Of a DNA stretch of 64,000 nucleotides, positions 45,461-57,900 are shown in pieces. The number at the start of each line of letters is the position of its first letter. Positions within the stretch are counted from its first letter, which is position 1. The stretch spans positions 16,708,946-16,772,945 of the forward strand of contig NC_012878.2 in assembly GCF_000003195.3 (NCBI RefSeq), written 5' to 3'. Position numbers and translations under genes: made by a program. Under the pieces are notes generated by a model that saw nothing but the letters and a program-made list of their open reading frames with translations, had not been told where the DNA came from and did no database searches. The stretch comes from Sorghum bicolor. Its lineage: Eukaryota > Streptophyta > Magnoliopsida > Poales > Poaceae.

Positions 45461-47494
45461 CTAAGCAGAAGATTGGTAGATGCCGAGACAAGGTATTCGG
45501 CTATTGAAAAATTATGTTTATGCTTATACTTTTCTTCTGTCAAATTGAGACATTATTTGCTATCAGCCAAGTGCAACGTTGTGTGTAAAGATGATGTAGT
45601 CCGGTACATGTTATCAATGCCGATTATGAGTGGTAGAATCGGTGTTGACGGTTCTTAAGTATCAATTTTAATTATCAAATAAACAAGAGAAAGGACTAAT
45701 ATAAAAATAACACCTAGAATTAGGGTTTGATCTGACAGAATTCCACGAGTTTTGTTGTTTATCTGTTTCTGCAGGGGTTTATCAGGAAATAAGGAAGAAA
45801 GGCCCACATGTAGGGATTACATAGAGATATCAACGCACCGCGCAATTTTCTACCATCTAGAAGACTCCAGAAGCCACGAGAATGAAGCGGAGGCCAAACG
45901 GGGCCTGGCCCAGGGTGCCCGCCCAGGAGACCAGGGCGCCCGCCCACCTCTGGACTCCAATCAGAACTCTTTTCGCGGATCAAGCTCCACCGACATAAAG
46001 GATCAAGGATAACCGTTCAATCAATGTCGGTTTGATCCGACAGCTCACGTTCACTTGAGGGGACTATAAAACTAGACCCCCTGGCCCCTGGAGGAGGCAA
46101 GTTCATCATAGAGTTGAGAGGAGCCCTCGAAGGAATACCTCTCCTCTATATAGACTTAGGGCTTAGCATCCAATGTGAGTAGAATTAGATCTTTTAGTTT
46201 CTACTAGATTGAGAGAGATAGAGTGGAGGTGTAGATCGGAGGAAGCCCGGCCTGTCGGTGTCTACTCCAAGGTTGTACCTGCGGGATCAAGTTCTCCTAA
46301 CCCGAAGCTTGCTCCTAGGATTCTTCAGTATTTCGACTTCTAAATTCTAGTAAGTTTTTGTTTTATTGTTCTTTGGTTTATGAGTTTACTTTAATCTCTT
46401 CGTGTAGAGTTTAGAGTAATCATCTGTAGCGTAGACGTGGTGTTTAGTTTAGGATACTCATAGATATCCCCTGACTAGCTGGACCGTGGTAGTAGCGAGG
46501 AACGTGACATTTTCGAGTTACCTTTGGAAACCATATCTCGTTAGCAGGAAGGATAGGGTTTATAGGTGCGGGTTGAACATCTTCTATGGTGTCTAGATTC
46601 TGTAAGCTTCCCCAATAGAACAGTAGATCATCCTTACCAAGGTTAGAAAGAGATTACGGTTGTAGTCTTCTCTATTTATCACTCACATCGAGAAACATTC
46701 TTTGTAGCCTAAAGGTTAGTAGTAATAGACTGGGTTAGTCAGATGCACTCTTTCTCTTAGTGGTAAAAATATAAATACGATACTCTAGATAACATCCCGG
46801 GTGAAGTTCTCACCGATATCCGTGCGCTTGCGGATCAATTCCTTATTACGTTCCCAAATATCAACAATCGGCAAGTGGATATTAGCATTGTCGGAATTTG
46901 ATCTGCGCTATGAATCGGCTGAAGCGGTTAAAGGGCAGATTATGGCCGATTTTGTAACTCAACATTGTGGTGTGGTGGATGCTTTGGAAATTGTTTCTTG
47001 GACGCTCTTCTTTGATGGATCTACATGTGATCGGGGGCAGGTATCGGTATAGTGCTAATTTCTCCTCGAGGGAAGAAATATGAATTTTCTTTGCCGATTG
47101 TTGCCACGTCAACAAATAATCAAGTTGAGTACCAAGCCTTAATCAAAGGATTAGAATTGTTAAAAGAAGTTCATGCTGATGCTGTTGAAATTTTTCGGTG
47201 ATTCTATGCTGTTATAAACCAGTTGGCTGGGAGTTATGAATGCCGAAGTGAAGTTTTGGTAGCATATTATGAAAGGTGTGTGCAATTGTTGAAGGAATTC
47301 AGGGATATCTGATTAGAGCATATTCCTCGATTGCATAATGAAGAAGCTAACTGATTGGCTCAGCATGCCTCGGGATATCAGCCCATGTTGGAAATATTAT
47401 CAGCAGTCAGTGCCGATGATTGGAAGAGAGAAATTATTGATTATTTAAAAGATCCATCCAAGAAAGTTGAGAGTCATGTTAGGTTTCAAGCTAC
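45449..47494 (+). pseudogene. A2 RNase H and second RNase H, split by a solo LTR
   Basis: The first part, 45449-45642, has AETRYSAIEKLCLCLYF. The second part, 46867-47494, resumes exactly in frame (GRIG / KWILALSEFDLRYES). The second RNase H starts WTLFFDGSTCDRG, then a 1-bp loss near 47035 shifts the frame. The piece ends in the linker before integrase, where F begins. Confidence 0.82.
45643..46866 (+). repeat. Solo LTR of the B family in A2
   Basis: 1224 bp, TGTTGACGG... to ...AATATCAACA, with a perfect ATCGG duplication (45638-45642, 46867-46871). It has TATAAAA near 46066, leader motif GTAGACGTGGTGTTTAG near 46431, and U5 hairpin ATCCG-TGCGCTTG-CGGAT near 46818-46835. No internal region remains, so the two LTRs of the parent recombined. 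Confidence 0.95.
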
Positions 47495-48823
47495 TGTTGA
47501 CGGTCCGTAAGTACCAAATATAATTATCAAATAAATAAAGAAAAGGATCCAAATGCAACCAACACAGGGTTTTATCTGACAGAATTCCATGAGTTTTGGT
47601 GTTTGTCTATTTCTGCAGGGGGTTATCAGGAAATATGGAGGAAAGGCCCACACGTCGGGTTTACATAGAGATATTAACATGCCGCGCAATTTTCTATCAT
47701 CTAGAAGACTCTAGAAGCCACGGGAACAAAGCGGAAGCCGAGATGGCTCAGGGACAGGGCGCCCGCCCAAGTCCTTAGGGCGCCCGCCCACCTATTACAG
47801 CCAATCACGCTCAATCTCGCGGATTATGCTCCACCGACCTAAAGGATCAAGAATAATCGTTCAATCAATGTCGGTTTGATCCGACGGCCCAGATTCACTT
47901 GAGGGGACTATATAACCAGACCCCCTGGCCCCTGAGGAGGCACCCCTTGATCGATATTCATTATTCATAGACAGAGCAAAAGCTAGGGTTTAGAGATGAG
48001 AGCTCTCCTCTCTTCTCTAAACTAGAGTAGATCTAGATAGTAGCGAGATGGAGAGTGAGGGAGGATTGGAGGAGAGGCCGGCCTGTCGGTTCTTCATCCA
48101 GTTGTACTTTGCCATGATCAAGCTCTAATCAAGCTTGCTCATGGATGACTCTGGTAATCTACTTCTAATTCATTATGCAATTACTAATCATGTATGTTCT
48201 GGTTCACAACTCTTTTGAGTACCTTAATATATAGGACGCTACAGGTGAGAGTTGTAGTATAGGTGTAAGCGTGGTGCTTAGACCTAGATTACTTGTGGAT
48301 ATCCTCTGTCTAGCCGGATCGTGTGGTAGGCCGCGTAGGTGACAGTTACGTTGGTCCCTTGTAGTCCACCTCTTGTTAGCAGGATGGGTAGGGTTTATCG
48401 GCCTATGGATAAGCATCCTTTGTGGTGTATTCTTATCACGTGGTTCGTCCTAGACATAGACATACCCCTTTGAAGTAGAGAAACCATAGTTATCCTCTTT
48501 ATTCTGCTACCATCGCCCATATATTAGATTGCTCTACTCTCTATCCCCATATTATTATCCATTGTTATCTTACCTTTAATATTGTTCTTATTCAATTCTA
48601 CTATCTTTCCTATTCACACTAACCTATCTATCTAGGTTAAGTTAGAGCGTAGATCAGTTCTCCTGTTTCCCTGTGGATACGATAAAACCTTTAATCGGGT
48701 AAAAGCTACAACGGTATCCATGCGCTTGCGAATTATCTGTGTGCGTATAAATACCATAGTACACTCTAGTGCCATGCTGGGGATGACAACCTAGTATTCA
48801 AGTGGTGTTAGCAAGTGTCAACA
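47495..48823 (+). repeat. F 5' LTR (1329 bp)
   Basis: It runs TGTTGACGGTCCG... to ...GCAAGTGTCAACA. TATATAA is at about 47909, GC boxes at 47757-47795, leader motif AAGCGTGGTGCTTAG near 48267. The last 80 bases match the interior of D-type LTRs, which extend further. Confidence 0.88.
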
Positions 48824-48831
48824 AGCATTTT

Positions 48832-48848
48832 TGGCGCCGTTGCCGGGG
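48832..48848 (+). other. F primer binding site, tRNA-Asp
   Basis: TGGCGCCGTTGCCGGGG, 8 bases after the LTR end, identical to the sites in B1, B2 and C. Confidence 0.93.
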
Positions 48849-48974
48849 AGACGGTTGCTGAGTTGACTACGAACTAGCTTAATCATTTTTTAAAAAACAA
48901 AAAAAAATCCTTTTATCATTTGTCTCATCTCTGCTATTCTTTCCTCTTATCTAATCCTTAATCTCTGGTCTATC

Positions 48975-50540
48975 ATGAATTCAAACATGTCTATCTATGA
49001 ATTTCATAGACCTACGGGCACACATCTCGAACCACCAAAATCTTCAAAGCCTATCATAGCATCTAGTTTTGAGATAGACCCCGAATACATAGAATTTGTT
49101 CAAAAACAACCTTTCTCAGGAGAAGGTGAGGAAAACCCATACACACACCTAAGAGAGTTTTATCGAGTCTGTGACCTCCTTCGCATAGAAGGCATGTCTG
49201 ATGAGACCCTTAAATGGAAGCTCTTTCCGTTCTCTTTAACAGGAAAAGCTAGACATTGGTATAAACTCAAAGAAGGGAGTGTTCATGAAGATTGGAAGGA
49301 GTTATATAATAGTTTTCTTCTTAAATATTTTCCATTCTCCAAAGTGGCAGAACTTCGGCGTGAGATTATTTCTTTTAGACAACTGGAAGAAGAATCTCTT
49401 GGTAAACCATGGGACCGCTTTATTAACCTTACTCTCACTGGCCCAAAGCTTTCTATTCCAGAAGAAGTTCTTCTAATTCACTTTTTTGAGGGCCTTAGTA
49501 GGGAAAATAAGCAAACCTTGAATGTGGCCTCTGGAGGATCTTTCCACCACCTATCCGCTAGTGAAGCTTGGAATTTGATTGATTTAATGAGCGGAAAGTC
49601 TCCTAGCTTTTATATCCCTGAGAAAGAGAAAGAACCAGTTCCTAGACAAGAAGAAGAAGTTTCAATAGCCAAATCACAACCACTTCAATTCCAAACTTTA
49701 GCTATTGATCCAAAACGATCAATACCCCAAAATTCTCCAAGGGAGGAAGGAATTCCGACCTTAAATCTTTCAGATACTGATGGTTTAGACTTCTGGTTCC
49801 ATAAGAGACCTTCAAGCAGGGATAATTCAAATCCTTGCAATAATGGTTCTTTTAGAGAATGTCCTGGTTCCTGTTATGAAGAAGTCAAGGATGACATATC
49901 AAGTGAAGGAGAGCTAAACCATATAGAATATTCTATCTGCTCTCCTTCCATGTTCACAAATTCTAAATCCATCCTTAACCTTAGAGACCCCTCTTATCCC
50001 TCTCCTTTTAAGTCTCATGATGATCCTAACAATCCATAAAGACGATCAAACCATAGGAGTCATAAAGACCATGAGGATGACATGTCAAGTAATGTCATAG
50101 AAGGAGAGATAAGCCATATAGAAAATTCTACCACCTCCCCTTTCCTGATCACAAGTTCTAAATGGTTAGAATGTGTAGAATTGATGGATAAGGAAGAAGC
50201 CTTAATGGATTCTGACTTTGGCTCAATTTCAAATGGTGAGTTCTTGACTCCCTTTGAAGATGAGATTCATCCAACTACAGAAGAGGACATAGGTGAGACC
50301 AATCCACGAGAAACTCCAAACATTCAGATTGGAGACAAACATAACATTAATGAGCATGGAATTTATTTCATAGCCACTTCGTTTACTCCATGCTCATATG
50401 CAACATCTTCCCAATCTATTAGTCTCTCCAACATCACCACATTTGAGATCTCCGACCCCCTCTTCCTTTCTATTTACAAAAACTTTAAAAGGGCGGTTGT
50501 CGATGCATATGTCTATAATAAATATTGCAGATCTCGTTGA
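48975..50540 (+). pseudogene. F gag
   Basis: It opens with MNSNMSIYEFHRPTGTHLEP. The retrotransposon gag core lies at about residues 45-190 (FSGEGEENPYTHLREF, WKLFPFSL at 81-88, RHWY at 93-96). This is the best preserved gag in the window: 354 residues to a TAA at 50037-50039, after which the same frame stays open to 50540, ending NKYCRSR. The TAA may be a mutation or the natural gag end; C keeps sequence from the downstream part. Gag forms the particle that packages element RNA. Confidence 0.85.
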
Positions 50541-51958
50541 GTTGATCTTGATATAGGTCAGCGTTGGAAGGGAAACCACTTCGCCGACATAAATTGATGG
50601 TTTCCCAAGGACAAGCTTAGTGTCCTAAAATAAGCACTGATCAGATCGCAACATGAGCCTTTAATTATTTACAACATTACCTTGTGTATTGAGCATATAA
50701 GGATAATTGTAAAAATATTTCTTCGGGTATTCTTGTCACTAACCTTTTCAGGATTGGAGCAAGAAGATCGGATGAATGACAAGCACAAGGTATGTCCAAC
50801 CAATCATCATACAACATTGAATTAAATTCATCCAAACTTGAATTTTGCAAAATTCAAGCTTGGGGGAGTACTTTACATCCTTTGCTATGCTGGTTGTCCC
50901 TACCTTTGAGACATGCTCAATTTGTTAAATACTAATCACACTACTTTATCTCCACTTGAGTAGATCTCTATAAATGCTGTCATGCTACCTTTGTCTATTT
51001 ACTAGCAAGTGTTGGTTTGGAAGTACTCGCCATACTTCCATTGGCATTTAAATTAAGCATGGTGCTTAGATTAAATAGCCTTCCTTAATCTGATTAGACA
51101 TGGAGTCTAGTTTGGTTACTGAACTAAAAACTGCTTGAGTAGATATTGGTATATTTTGTTGGACTAACCCCTGCAGGAAAACTTTCAATATCAACCTAGG
51201 AAGTCCTAAGATAAACTGACATTGGAGACAAAGAGAGAGACACATCAAGTTTAACAATTTACACAAGGAAGACGTAGCTCATAAGAAATGATCCAAGGAG
51301 GGTGCTATAAACACGATGCACAATCACTAAGAAAGGAAAGCTTCCACAAGGTGATACTGTACCATCACTCTTCAAGCAAGGTAACATCTTAAGGTACTTG
51401 ACTATCACTTTTATAAGCTTCTCGCGTTCACATGAATAAAAGAGACAAATATGTATGATTTACAACTCTAGATTAACCAACCCAACTGATTCAGCATGTT
51501 TAGTCCTTTAATCTTTGTTCCTAGTACTACCTCTATGATCCCACACTCCTAATCATATAAGCTAAAATGTTGCACATTCAATCTTTTGGAAGATATATAT
51601 AAAAAAACATAAATATAGATAGATTATCTTTCCATTAGGTTGAGCGATCTGATCTGACAAATATTTTAAATACTACACTCATGATCTTATTATCCATCAA
51701 ATTTGTCTTGCTCACTATGCTTAATGTTAGACAAGAACAAATACACTTTTGGTTCTGTTGGTGTTTTCCACCAACAGGACCCATGCACTTGATCTCTACC
51801 TTGTCTCTATGAGCAGGTACACTTCAAGCAAAACATGGAGGAGTGTTATAACTCCCAGACTCCACCAAGTGAAGGACCTGGATCTACGAGCACAAACACA
51901 CTGAACAGGATGCTGGGCAAACGAAGAACATGGGTGACACCGTATCAAGAGGAGCAGA
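50541..51958 (+). other. F internal noncoding region
   Basis: No gene is supported. It is homologous to 30162-31560 of C. A purine tract AAGCTTGGGGGAGTACTTT lies at about 50857, far from any LTR. The last 60 bases before 51959 differ from C. Confidence 0.65.
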
Positions 51959-52931
51959 TGTTGGGTATTCTTAACATCACTACCAAAAGTAGACTTAGTT
52001 TTCTAATTCTAGTAACGGTGCCAAAAATGCCAAACCTATCCCTCATACCACTTAAGCCAAGTTGTCATCCCCAGCATGACATGAGAGACGCGGTATTGAA
52101 ATATGCAATTGCTCTTCTAAATAAATAATGTATGGGATCTGCAAGCGCACAGATTAATACCGATGTAGCATTTTAACCGGAAAGTATTCCAGGTATCGTT
52201 ATTTATATTTTTATCACTGGGAAGGGATTAGTAACCTTCAATATTGATTATAGAATAGAATATGAGATTGAGTATCTATCATTGCATGTATAATTGAGAA
52301 CATTTATCTAACTCTTTCATACAGGTATAAGTGTCACATAAAAGATATATGAAGTAATGAATAGTGACAAAGATAATTAATCTGATCAGCATAACTAGCC
52401 ACATATAAATATGATAAGCACCTCAATTAGATACTCTAGAAAGTCATTAGCATGGTATTAGAACAAACTACAAGAATATTTCCTAAGTTATTCTCAACTA
52501 TATAGTCTAGCATTATCATAGTTAGTGCAAGCATACTTAGCAATCATTGCGAGACAAGACTACGCCCATGCATAGTGATATTAGCAAGGTAAATGAGAAA
52601 CATAGCAATCACTCCCCTGTAATAATATTGCTCTACCAGCCCAATACACGAGAGGGGAACTATATAAGAATCAATGAAGCTATCACTATCACGAACTACC
52701 CCACAATCTGGCATATTGGGTACAATCGCAGATAAATATGGTATAAGCACCACGCCTACACAATATCTATTATTTACCCATGGATCCGATGGATAAACGC
52801 TATACGATCCTAAGCATGTATATAGATCCAATCTAACTAAGCCAAGTACATAACTATGATAAACTAAGAACAATATAATCTTGAATATAAACAAGTAGAG
52901 CAAAGTCATAAGCAATATATTGAAGTAGAAC
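51959..52931 (-). repeat. D-type LTR in F, cut by the CACTA element
   Basis: It starts TGTTGGGTATTCTTAAC like 12215 and 16765, with left target GCAGA (51954-51958). A fossil primer site is at 52014-52031. It is followed only to 52931, where the CACTA terminus begins. Whether it is a solo LTR or the end of an element cannot be seen. Confidence 0.88.
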
Positions 52932-53220
52932 CACTACAAGAAATGTTGCTTTTTATGACAAAATTCTTCGTGACGGTGCCTTAAATCGTCATATAATGTA
53001 TCATAACATGACGGAAAAAATTTCGTTCTCACAAATAGGGGAGAGCCATGTTTTTTTGTGACGATGTTGGATTTGTGTCACATAAAGCCATCAAATGTCG
53101 TCATATAATGTCTATCGTCGTTAGCCATTTGTCCATTGCTTTTTTGTGACACTAGGAAATATCCTTTTATGACTGATTAGTGTTGTCACTTTTAGTTACT
53201 TCAATAATTTACCTTTCCCC
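52932..53220. repeat. CACTA terminal repeat and subterminal repeats
   Basis: The terminus is CACTACAAGAAA (52932-52943). CGTCATATAATGT occurs at 52987-52999 and 53099-53111. GTGACG(G/A) units occur in both orientations. Such subterminal motifs are known in En/Spm as binding sites for the TNPA protein. Confidence 0.88.
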
Positions 53221-54405
53221 GTGTTACTATACCTGAAGCCGAGCGTTGACCATTTCATTCCCCATCGCCACTGTCCCTTATCTAAACAAGGCCAGGAGCG
53301 GAGGGGCTCTGCGCGGCGTCGGCGGCGTGGAGGGAGCTACGCGGCGGCGGTGGCGCTACGCGGGGAAGCGAAGGACGGGCTACATGGTGCCGCTTGGGGA
53401 TGTACCCTAGCTCGGACTCCGGCTGGGCGGAGGGAGCGCGTCGGCCGGCCGGCCAGCGCGGTTCTCCGGTGAACGCCTCGACATCATCCCGCCGCTCGAA
53501 CTCAGGTGCTCACGGCCTGTTGCTGCCATTCCCCTCCCCTTCCCCCTCTATTTGTTCTGCAATGGTGCCTCCTTCCCCCTATTTCTCTTTGCTATTGAAT
53601 CAGAGTAAGAGGCTATAGAGTGTACAAGAAGTTTGAGGAAACGAGCCCTTGATTTGATTGATGCCAAGCTAAATTTATACTGAATTGGTCCTCCCTGTTT
53701 CTTTTTTAAGTATATGAGCTCATAGTATGAATATGTCTTTGCATATCTTGTTAGTATGAATTTGTCTGAGCATATGTCTTTCAATCAGGCCTCATGTCAC
53801 AGGCGTCGTCATCTAACACTCGCAATTGGCAGTCAGCTAGGGTTGTCCACCAGCCCGGACCCCTTGTTGTTCATGATGCAGCACCTCTGGCTGCAGCTGT
53901 CGATCTGGATCCAGTGATCGATGAAGTGTCCAAGTTGCCATTGATAATGTGCCCAGAATGTAGGGACGTGAGAGTGCTTGGTGCCACTACGACACAATCT
54001 TAGTATAACAATGGAAAGAGATTCTTCAAGTGCCCCAGGAAGAACTATGTGAGTATAGTGGTTACAGTTTGAGTACCCCAAATTTAAATCTTGTTTGCCC
54101 AAAATTCATTGTTGCTTGTGGTTCTAATTTGGATGTAGGGGAAATGTCATAGCTATTGGTTTGAGGAAGAATATGTGGTCTTCCTTCGTGACAATGGATA
54201 TATTTCGTCAGCTTTGACGATGTCTGAAGTTCCTGAGGCTATGGAAAAAACTCAAAGCTTGGAGCACCTGAACAAGTTGAAGGAAATCGTAGGCACGAAC
54301 AGGGATGGCCTAGGAAGCTGCATTTGTCTTGTTTGTGGATGTGTGAATGTAACACTATTTCTAGTATTGGCCATTGTCTTGGTTGTAGCTGTAGTGTTCA
54401 AGTAG
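53221..54405 (+). pseudogene. Passenger gene: GRF-like zinc finger with hydrophobic tail
   Basis: A GC-rich leader (53250-53510, ending in a donor-like CAG/GTGCTC) is followed by coding exons 53794-54048 and 54139-54405 with GT-AG borders and matching phase. The product has CPEC, then NNGKRFFKCP, then KCHSYWFEEEY, the spacing of a GRF-type zinc finger. It ends with about 16 hydrophobic residues (TLFLVLAIVLVVAVVF), a possible tail anchor. An in-frame TAG at 54001-54003 lies within the finger. It is not part of the transposition machinery and is probably a captured host gene. The family assignment is from the Cys pattern only. Confidence 0.6.
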
Positions 54406-54974
54406 TCAATGGCCGTGAGTACGGGCCTTTGTGTTGAAACTGTAGTGTTGAAGATGATGAAGATGTGAATGTTGAACCTATTATGGTGGATGTATGAAAT
54501 GTGGGCCTATGAGCAATTGGACCTATTTTGTGCATTGCTTCTTTATGTTGTAAATGAAGGGCAATTTTGCTTATGATGTTTGACTATTGTTGGAACAATT
54601 GTTAGAATACTCCAGCTGCACATTTTGTGACGGTTTTGGATCAATTTGTGACGGTTTTTGTTGGTTTTGTGACAGTTTTTGAACCTTTTGTGACAAAAAA
54701 ACCTAGAAACAGAACATGGTCCATGTGAAATCTGGACAGAACAACATGTTATGAAATATGGGCACTATAACTTGCATCACACATCAAGTATCCATTGAAA
54801 ATAGACTCATTGCATATAAGGTCTTACAAGTTTATAGTTGTGATTCAAATCTGGACACACATAAAGTAATTTGCAACACACATTCAAACAATGTCTTACA
54901 TCTAGGACACATCAACTAAAGTGCACAGTGTTACAGTTACATGATTCAGGTACTTAAAATAGTAGGGCATTGCC
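54406..54974. repeat. Internal cluster of TTTTGTGACGG repeats
   Basis: Four units of TTTTGTGAC(G/A)(G/A)TTTT-type at about 54623-54697, spaced 19-22 bp, resembling the subterminal repeats. The remainder of 54406-54974 holds the 3' sides of the two converging genes; I see nothing else in it. Confidence 0.75.
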
Positions 54975-57900
54975 TCATTCGCTGTCTTCTCCTACATCAC
55001 TGTCTTCTCCTGATGTGTTGTCTTCTTCTGGACTATGGTACTCTAGGAAGGTTTCATCTTCATCTTCACCTTCATCTGCACCTATGCAAGTTGCTTCATC
55101 AACTTGTGTTTTCTGTTTTTGTTGACGGATGGTCTCGACGAGGTCTCTACTTATAGGGCTGCCTGGTTCATTCTCTGTGTGCAATAAATCCAACTCGGGA
55201 TCAATGTCTCCCACTTCACCCTCTGACACTGAAATGTTCTCCTCTTGGTATGCCTCCTGACATCTCATCTGTATTTGTTCAATTAGTGGTTGGTTTGTGT
55301 CAGACTCTTTGACATCAAATATATGTCGGTGGCCAAATTCTTGTAACACTCTCCAACTTGGACCAAACTTGGTATCTTCTAAGAAAAATACTTGTGAAGC
55401 ATCTGTGGCCATAATGAAAGGATCATTCTTGTACCATCGGCCTTGGATGTTTATGCTCTTGAAGTAACCATCATCTTTCATTTTGTATGTCCTTCCCTCA
55501 AGATTGTACCATTCACACCGTAATAAGATAACAGTTCTACTCCCTCTACTGTTGTTACTATAACTCAACTCAACTATATCTGTGATTGTCCCATAGAAGT
55601 CAATTGTGTCATCACCGTGAGTACCTGCAGTTTTGATGGTGGAGCTCTGTGTCTTCTTGTGCTCATCACGAGCCGAAGTGTGGTACTGTAGCCCATTTAT
55701 TATACAGGCTGTGTACGAACGCACTCGTCGAACCGGCCGGCATGCTAGTGAGTACAGGTCTTCGTCAACAGGTGTTGTGCCTTCGTATTTCAATCTAGTA
55801 ATCTGCATTGCATCATAATTAACATAGAAAATAAGTGAGTTTCAAAATGTATTGTATCATAATTTATGTTTTAGAAGTTGCACATACATGATCCTCGAAC
55901 CATGCAGCAAATTTTGTTGACATCATTTTATCAACATTGTTCGCCCCTTGTTGTTCTAATTCTTGCCTGTACATGTTGTAAAGGAAGAAGATAATTAGCT
56001 TTTTGTGACATTAGTATTGAATAAAGATGGCTAAAATGACATGAAGTACTCACTCTCTGTATCCTTCAACCTCCTCACAGTTATTTAGAACCAACCAGAC
56101 CATGGAATCATAGTCTTTGTCTTCATGAAGTTTTGAACCACCCAATAGTTTAATAGCATGACCAAAAATAGAGTAACCATTGGGTGAAATGTTCTTTTCT
56201 GCATCTAAGTTTCTTTCAGGCCTAGTGAACCTATTAATGATGTCACTGAAGTATGTTGAGCAATGGGTCATACACTCACATGCAGTGTATGCCTCTGCAA
56301 TACATCATTCAGGTCTCCCTTGATTGCGGACGAAACGCTTAAAAGTGCAATACTCATACTGCACCGGTCCCCTAAGGAGTGCCTCATCAGGTAAGTGTAC
56401 TGCTAGGTGAACCATAACATCAAAGAATGCTGGAGGATAAATTTTCTCTAGCTTGCAAAGTATTTCCACAATATCCTCCTTCATCTTGAGTAGTGCATCA
56501 ACCTTTAGTGTTTTGGAGCAAAGTTGTCTAAAAAACCTACCCAATTCAGCAATTACTTCGTATACATCTTTGCGCACCAAACCACAGAGGCCAACTGGTA
56601 AGATACGTTGCAGCATTACATGACAGTCATGTGTTTTCAGCCCATGCATAGATCCTGCTCCCTCCATATTAATACATCTTGATATATTGGAGGCATAGCC
56701 ATCTGGAAACTTAACATTGCTCACAAATTCCAAGAATGTCTTCTTGTCTTCTGGTTTTAGAACATAACAAGCTCTTGGCTTTGATGATGAACTACCACTG
56801 TCATCTAGCAAATGAAGCTCTTTTCTTATACCTCTGTCCTCCAAATCAAGTCTAGCATTGATGGTGTCCTTTGTCTTGTATGGAATATTAAGTAGAGTTG
56901 CCAAAATGTTTTCACATATGTTTTTCTCTATGTGCATAACATCAAGGTTGTGTTGTAGCTTTAGTTTTGGAGAGTATTCCAAATCATACAGGCTAACCTT
57001 CAGATGCCATACTGGTTCATCTTCATCACGGCGTCGTTTTCTTGATTTTGGCTTATTTGGATTCTTGTCTGTCACATAGCCAATTGCATTCAACCTTGCC
57101 ATCACCTCATCTGCACTAAATTTCCTTGGCTTCTCTCTTTTTTCATGCTTGCCATTGAAAGATGTGTTGGTCCTCCATTGATGGTTTTCAGGGAGGAACC
57201 GTCTATAGTCTATGAAACCAATTTTGTTTTTAAGGCTGCAGGAGCATGGATTCTCATCACAGTACACACATGCAAAGTAACCCTTAGTGGTTCTGCCTGA
57301 CATTGTGCCTAATGTAGGGTAGTCATGGATTCCCCATAGAATCGCTGCACGCAACTTGAAGTCTTTGCCTTCAACTACATCATAAGTTTTTACACCCTTC
57401 CAGAGCTCTATCATGTCTGCTATCAAAGGCTGCATGAACACATGGAAATCTTTGCCAGGTGACTTTTTGCCTGGAATTAGTAAAGCAAGCATATAATTGG
57501 ATTGGTCCATACACATCCATGGTGGAAAATTGTATGGTACCACTATCATCGGCCATATGCTGTATGAATTGCTCATGTAACCAAATGGGTTAAATCCATC
57601 AGTAGCAATGCCTAGCCTCAAACTACGGGGATCATCTGAAAAAGACTTGAATGTCTCATCAAAATCTTTCCAAGCTTCCCCATCAGCCGGATGTCTCAAT
57701 TCATTCGGAACTACTACCCTCTTTTCCTTGTGCCATCTTGCATACGGTGCCCGCTGCTTTGACATGAAAAGCCTTTGAAGGCGTGGAATTATGGGAAAGC
57801 AACGGAGGACCTTGTGAGGAACCTTCTTTCTGCCATCCTTGTTGACTTTCCATCTTGTGAAGCCACAAACTGGGCAATGTTGATCAGTTTTGTGGTCCCC

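Larger units (their letters stand above)
38680..47494 (+). mobile_element. Element A2: Tat-lineage retrotransposon, 3' part off window
   Basis: Order: LTR, primer site, gag, protease, RT, RNase H, second RNase H. It is interrupted by solo LTRs at 39536-40664 and 45643-46866, and cut by F at 47494 in the linker before integrase. Many stops and frameshifts show it is dead. Confidence 0.88.
47495..51958 (+). mobile_element. Element F: Athila-like retrotransposon, 5' part
   Basis: 5' LTR 47495-48823, tRNA-Asp primer site, gag and noncoding internal DNA, then cut by a D-type LTR at 51959. It is inserted in A2 before integrase (left target GCTAC, 47490-47494). The internal noncoding part matches C, so F is probably also a non-autonomous type, but one that kept gag. 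Confidence 0.88.

Noticed and set aside
48204..48416. Small minus-strand ORF and other ORFs of 60-80 codons in LTRs
   Set aside because: No conservation between LTR copies and no domain; expected by chance in this amount of DNA.
52929..52943. A second CACTA terminus within the window to define the element size
   Set aside because: I looked for the inverted TTTCTTGTAGTG toward 64000 and did not find it, so the right end is taken to be off the window.
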